A DNA stretch of 8,852 nucleotides, taken from assembly GCA_900555005.1 (NCBI GenBank), contig USJM01000066.1, positions 1-8,852 on the forward strand, written 5' to 3'. Source of the stretch: an uncultured Lachnospiraceae bacterium. Lineage in GTDB: Bacteria > Bacillota_A > Clostridia > Lachnospirales > Lachnospiraceae. This document shows positions 6,979 to 8,852 of this stretch, one piece after another. Below the pieces are notes generated by a model. The model ran no database searches, was not told where the DNA came from, and saw only the letters and a program-made list of their open reading frames with translations. Position numbers and translations under genes: made by a program. Each line of letters begins with the position of its first letter. Within the stretch, counting starts at the first letter, position 1.

Positions 6979-7307
6979 ATCTGGGTCTCCAACCATGGCG
7001 GCAGACAGCTTGATGGCGGACCTGCTTCCATAGAAGTTCTCCTCTCCATTGCTTCCGCTGTTGATCACCGTGTTCCGGTCATCTTTGACAGCGGCGTCCG
7101 ACGTGGACAGCATGTTTTTAAGGCGCTTGCGAGCGGCGCCGATCTGGTCGCAATCGGCCGCCCGGTTATATACGGCCTGAATCTGGGCGGGGCCGAGGGT
7201 GTCAGATCCGGTTTTGAACATCTGAACATGGAACTGAACTGTCCATCACGATGCAGCTCGCCGGGACCAGAACCATTGATGATATCAAACATACAAGGCT
7301 CCTGTGA
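6979..7307 (+). pseudogene. Lactate oxidase-type FMN enzyme, C-terminal remnant
   Basis: The plus strand encodes the last third of an FMN-dependent alpha-hydroxy acid oxidase/dehydrogenase (LctO/LldD family, normally about 360-400 residues). From nt 6979 in frame 1 it reads IWVSNHGGRQLDGGPAS, which carries the catalytic base His and substrate-binding Arg. It continues with VIFDSGVRRGQHVFKAL, GADLVAIGRPVIYG (FMN phosphate-binding region) and FEHLNMEL. At 7232-7241 the pentamer AACTG is present twice in tandem and the frame changes. Homology resumes as SITMQLAGTRTIDDIK (7242 onward) and ends at a natural TGA at 7305-7307. The first two thirds of the gene are missing, so no product is expected. 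The remnant overlaps only the spurious upstream extension of the minus-strand hxlR frame. Confidence 0.82.
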
Positions 7308-7333
7308 CTTCCATGGCCTGATGCATCGCTTTC

Positions 7334-7404
7334 CATGATGCCCTATACAAAAAGCTGCTGCAGAGACATATTCTGGTCTGTGCAGCAGCTTTTTCGGCAT
7401 CATG
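7334..7404. terminator. Long bidirectional terminator between the lctO remnant and tcdA
   Basis: AAAAAGCTGCTGCA (7349-7362) pairs perfectly over 14 bp with TGCAGCAGCTTTTT (7381-7394). The stem extends inward by AGAC/GTCT after one mismatch. Beyond a small internal loop it extends outward by a 9-bp stem CATGATGCC (7334-7342) with GGCATCATG (7396-7404). Both strands present a T5 run at the end of the GC-rich part, so it can end transcription from both sides. It starts 27 nt after the remnant's stop and lies 19 nt beyond the tcdA stop. Confidence 0.8.
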
Positions 7405-7422
7405 CGATATTCAAAGTCAAAG

Positions 7423-8283
7423 TTATTGCAGCTGCTTCCTTTCCGCGTTTGCGATCTCGCGGATCCGGCGATCCTGCTCTTTATACAACTCCCGTTCTTT
7501 GTCAGCCTCCTTCAGCTCTTCCCTGCAAAGATCCTTTACGATCTCGGAAGCCATGAACAGCCCGGCAACGGATGGTCCGAATGCAATTGATCCGGGGATG
7601 TCCCTTCTGTCCGTGCACTTGTGCACAGTTCCCGGCGGACAGATACAGTGAGTACGGCAGCTGATGCTCATATCCTCAAGCGGTCTGACCGGCTTTTCAG
7701 TGGAGTAGACAACCTTCAGTTTCCTGACACCTCTCTTTTTCAGCTCATGGCGCATCACCTTCGCAAGCGGGCACATCTCTGTCTTGTAGATGTCAGCAAT
7801 CCGGAACGAAGTCGGATCCAGATGGTTCCCGGCTCCCATACAGCTGATGACCGGGATCCCCTCTCTCTTCGCTCTCATGATGATTTCAATTTTCGCTGTC
7901 ACCGTATCTACACAGTCCGCTGCATAGTCGAACTCGTGAAAGTCCAGCTGATCTGCGTTTTCCGGCAGATAGAAGCTCTTGACAATCCGGATGTCTGCTT
8001 TCGGCTCGATATCCAGCATCCGGTCCCGCATGACTTCTGCCTTGTATTTGCCAACAGTGCTTCTCAATGCATGAATCTGCCTGTTCAAGTTTGTCAGGCA
8101 TACCCGGTCGTCATCAATCAGTACAAAGTGTTTTACCCCTGTGCGGACAAGCGCCTCGCAGACATAGCCTCCGACGCCGCCGATTCCAAAGACCGCAACC
8201 GTAGCCTTCTCCAGTCTGTCCATCGCATCTTTTCCAATCAGAAGCTGTGTTCTTGAATATTGATTCAGCATATTTTTGTCCAT
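7423..8283 (-). CDS. tcdA: tRNA threonylcarbamoyladenosine dehydratase (E1-like)
   Basis: TcdA/CsdL is a cytosolic E1-like enzyme that uses ATP to cyclise t6A to ct6A at position 37 of ANN-decoding tRNAs. With the start at ATG 8281-8283 the protein is 286 residues. The N-terminus is typical (LNQYSRTQLLIGKDAM). The nucleotide-binding loop GIGGVGG is at about 33-39, LIDDDRVCLTNLNRQ at about 55-69, ADCVDTVTAK at about 122-131, and CPPGTVHKCTDRRDIPGS around 215-232. The conserved FGPSVAGL segment follows. The last 30 residues are very charged and probably form a coiled coil. The frame is open to 8400, but a perfect -10 box at 8365-8370 argues against those upstream starts. ATG 8269-8271 is an equally possible start; no candidate has a strong ribosome site. 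It appears monocistronic. Confidence 0.92.
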   Translation of the reverse strand: MDKNMLNQYSRTQLLIGKDAMDRLEKATVAVFGIGGVGGYVCEALVRTGVKHFVLIDDDRVCLTNLNRQIHALRSTVGKYKAEVMRDRMLDIEPKADIRIVKSFYLPENADQLDFHEFDYAADCVDTVTAKIEIIMRAKREGIPVISCMGAGNHLDPTSFRIADIYKTEMCPLAKVMRHELKKRGVRKLKVVYSTEKPVRPLEDMSISCRTHCICPPGTVHKCTDRRDIPGSIAFGPSVAGLFMASEIVKDLCREELKEADKERELYKEQDRRIREIANAERKQLQ

Positions 8284-8364
8284 TTCTTTAGATTTCAGTT
8301 CCTGTTTCAGCCGCTGGATAGTGTAACACATATTTGGTTTTTCTGGACACTTCCCTGCAAACAC

Positions 8365-8370
8365 ATTATA
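8365..8370 (-). promoter_or_regulatory. -10 box of the tcdA promoter
   Basis: TATAAT occurs on the minus strand, with a start point near 8358 and a leader of about 75 nt to ATG 8283. No good -35 box is found at 16-18 nt, so an activator or a weak promoter is possible. Confidence 0.4.
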
Positions 8371-8380
8371 GTAAAGGATG

Positions 8381-8409
8381 TTGCAAACAGAGACTGGCAA
8401 TATTATGAA
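8381..8409 (+). promoter_or_regulatory. Possible promoter of the PIN-like gene
   Basis: TTGCAA (8381-8386), a 17-nt spacer and TATGAA (8404-8409) could form a weak promoter reading right, arranged back to back with the tcdA -10 box. The start would fall only about 10 nt before ATG 8427. Evidence is weak. Confidence 0.25.
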
Positions 8410-8426
8410 ACAGGTTTTACATACAT

Positions 8427-8852
8427 ATGAATATTTACTACATTGATTATGAAAACGTAAACAGCTTCGGACTCAAAGGCGCACAGCTTCTCGGAGCTGA
8501 CAGCAAGATCTACATCCTCTACAGCAAAAAGGCTGACAATGTCAAGATCGATGTTCTCTCTGAGCTGATGAAGTCCAGGGCGGAGATCCATTTTCTTCCT
8601 GTACATGTGGGAACGCCGAACGCGCTGGATTTCCAGTTAATTACGCTGCTTTTCCTTGGCTACCAGAACGAAAACCACTACTATATCATCAGCAAGGACA
8701 GCGGTTATGACTGCTGTATCCGCACCGCGCAGGAGTGCGGCGCACCGAATGTGCGCCGCTTCAAGGATATCGAGTCCTCCCTCGTCAGGCAGACGCCCGC
8801 GCAGGGCAGTTCCCTGCAGGATGTCTCCGAGATCAGATCCGCTCCCACAACT
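8427..8852 (+). CDS. PIN/NYN-like domain protein (putative RNase), 3' end missing
   Basis: The first 142 codons of a gene that runs off the right edge, starting at ATG 8427; an in-frame TGA at 8406-8408 excludes earlier starts. Only a weak AGG lies upstream. Residues 3-115 look like a compact PIN-like fold. The first strand IYYIDYENVN carries Asp7 and Glu9; the middle segment NALDFQLITLLFLGY carries Asp68; and YYIISKDSGYD carries Asp91 and Asp95. These acidic residues are placed as in metal-dependent PIN/NYN ribonucleases. The segment after about 118 is Gln/Ser/Pro-rich and probably a linker, so a second domain may follow outside the window. It is divergent from tcdA. The RNase role is inferred from the fold type only; target and partner are unknown. 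Confidence 0.78.
   Translation, partial: MNIYYIDYENVNSFGLKGAQLLGADSKIYILYSKKADNVKIDVLSELMKSRAEIHFLPVHVGTPNALDFQLITLLFLGYQNENHYYIISKDSGYDCCIRTAQECGAPNVRRFKDIESSLVRQTPAQGSSLQDVSEIRSAPTT

Noticed and set aside
6985..7221. Upstream extension of the hxlR frame on the minus strand (starting at 7221)
   Set aside because: Its sequence has no HxlR character and is the exact antisense of a strong lactate oxidase match on the plus strand.
7621..8256. Open frame of 211 codons on the plus strand
   Set aside because: It lies wholly antisense to tcdA, which has clear family motifs, and shows no recognisable domain.

Overview
The window looks like chromosomal DNA from a Gram-positive Clostridia, most likely a moderately GC-rich Lachnospiraceae-type gut bacterium. 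The reasons are protein style (Ser/Thr/Glu-rich linker after the binding-protein signal peptide, sugar importer without its own ATPase), strong AAGGAGG-type ribosome sites and Firmicutes-type sigma-A promoters. The genus is inference. I see no mobile element, CRISPR array, phage gene or clearly novel multi-gene system. The interest lies in gene decay, a few odd residues and regulatory DNA.

Layout. 1-1397 (+): 3' part of a GH13 alpha-amylase, cut by the left edge. 1525-2861 (+): an MgtE-type magnesium channel/transporter gene with its own promoter, whose CBS region is broken by four frameshifts within about 220 bp. 2919-6234 (-): a three-gene carbohydrate ABC importer (binding protein, then two MalF/MalG-type permeases), with a promoter and a cre/LacI-like operator upstream and a GC-rich hairpin after the binding-protein gene. 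6235-6665: AT-rich regulatory DNA with a leftward terminator, overlapping palindromes and a rightward tRNA promoter. 6666-6736 (+): tRNA-Gly(CCC). 6766-7307: two 5'-truncated gene remnants back to back, an HxlR-family regulator (-) and the C-terminal third of an FMN-dependent lactate oxidase-type enzyme (+). They look like the result of one deletion that removed both 5' ends and the shared promoter region. 7334-7404: a long bidirectional terminator. 7423-8283 (-): TcdA/CsdL, the E1-like enzyme that cyclises t6A37 in tRNA. 8427-8852 (+): a divergent gene with a PIN/NYN-like nuclease domain, cut by the right edge.

Function. The amylase (probably intracellular) and the ABC importer fit oligosaccharide or maltodextrin use, but they lie in separate, convergent transcription units and the sugar cannot be read from sequence. 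The importer needs a shared MsmK/MalK-type ATPase encoded elsewhere. The lactate oxidase/HxlR pair is dead or dying. mgtE is either a recent pseudogene or the victim of local sequencing deletions, and this should be settled first.
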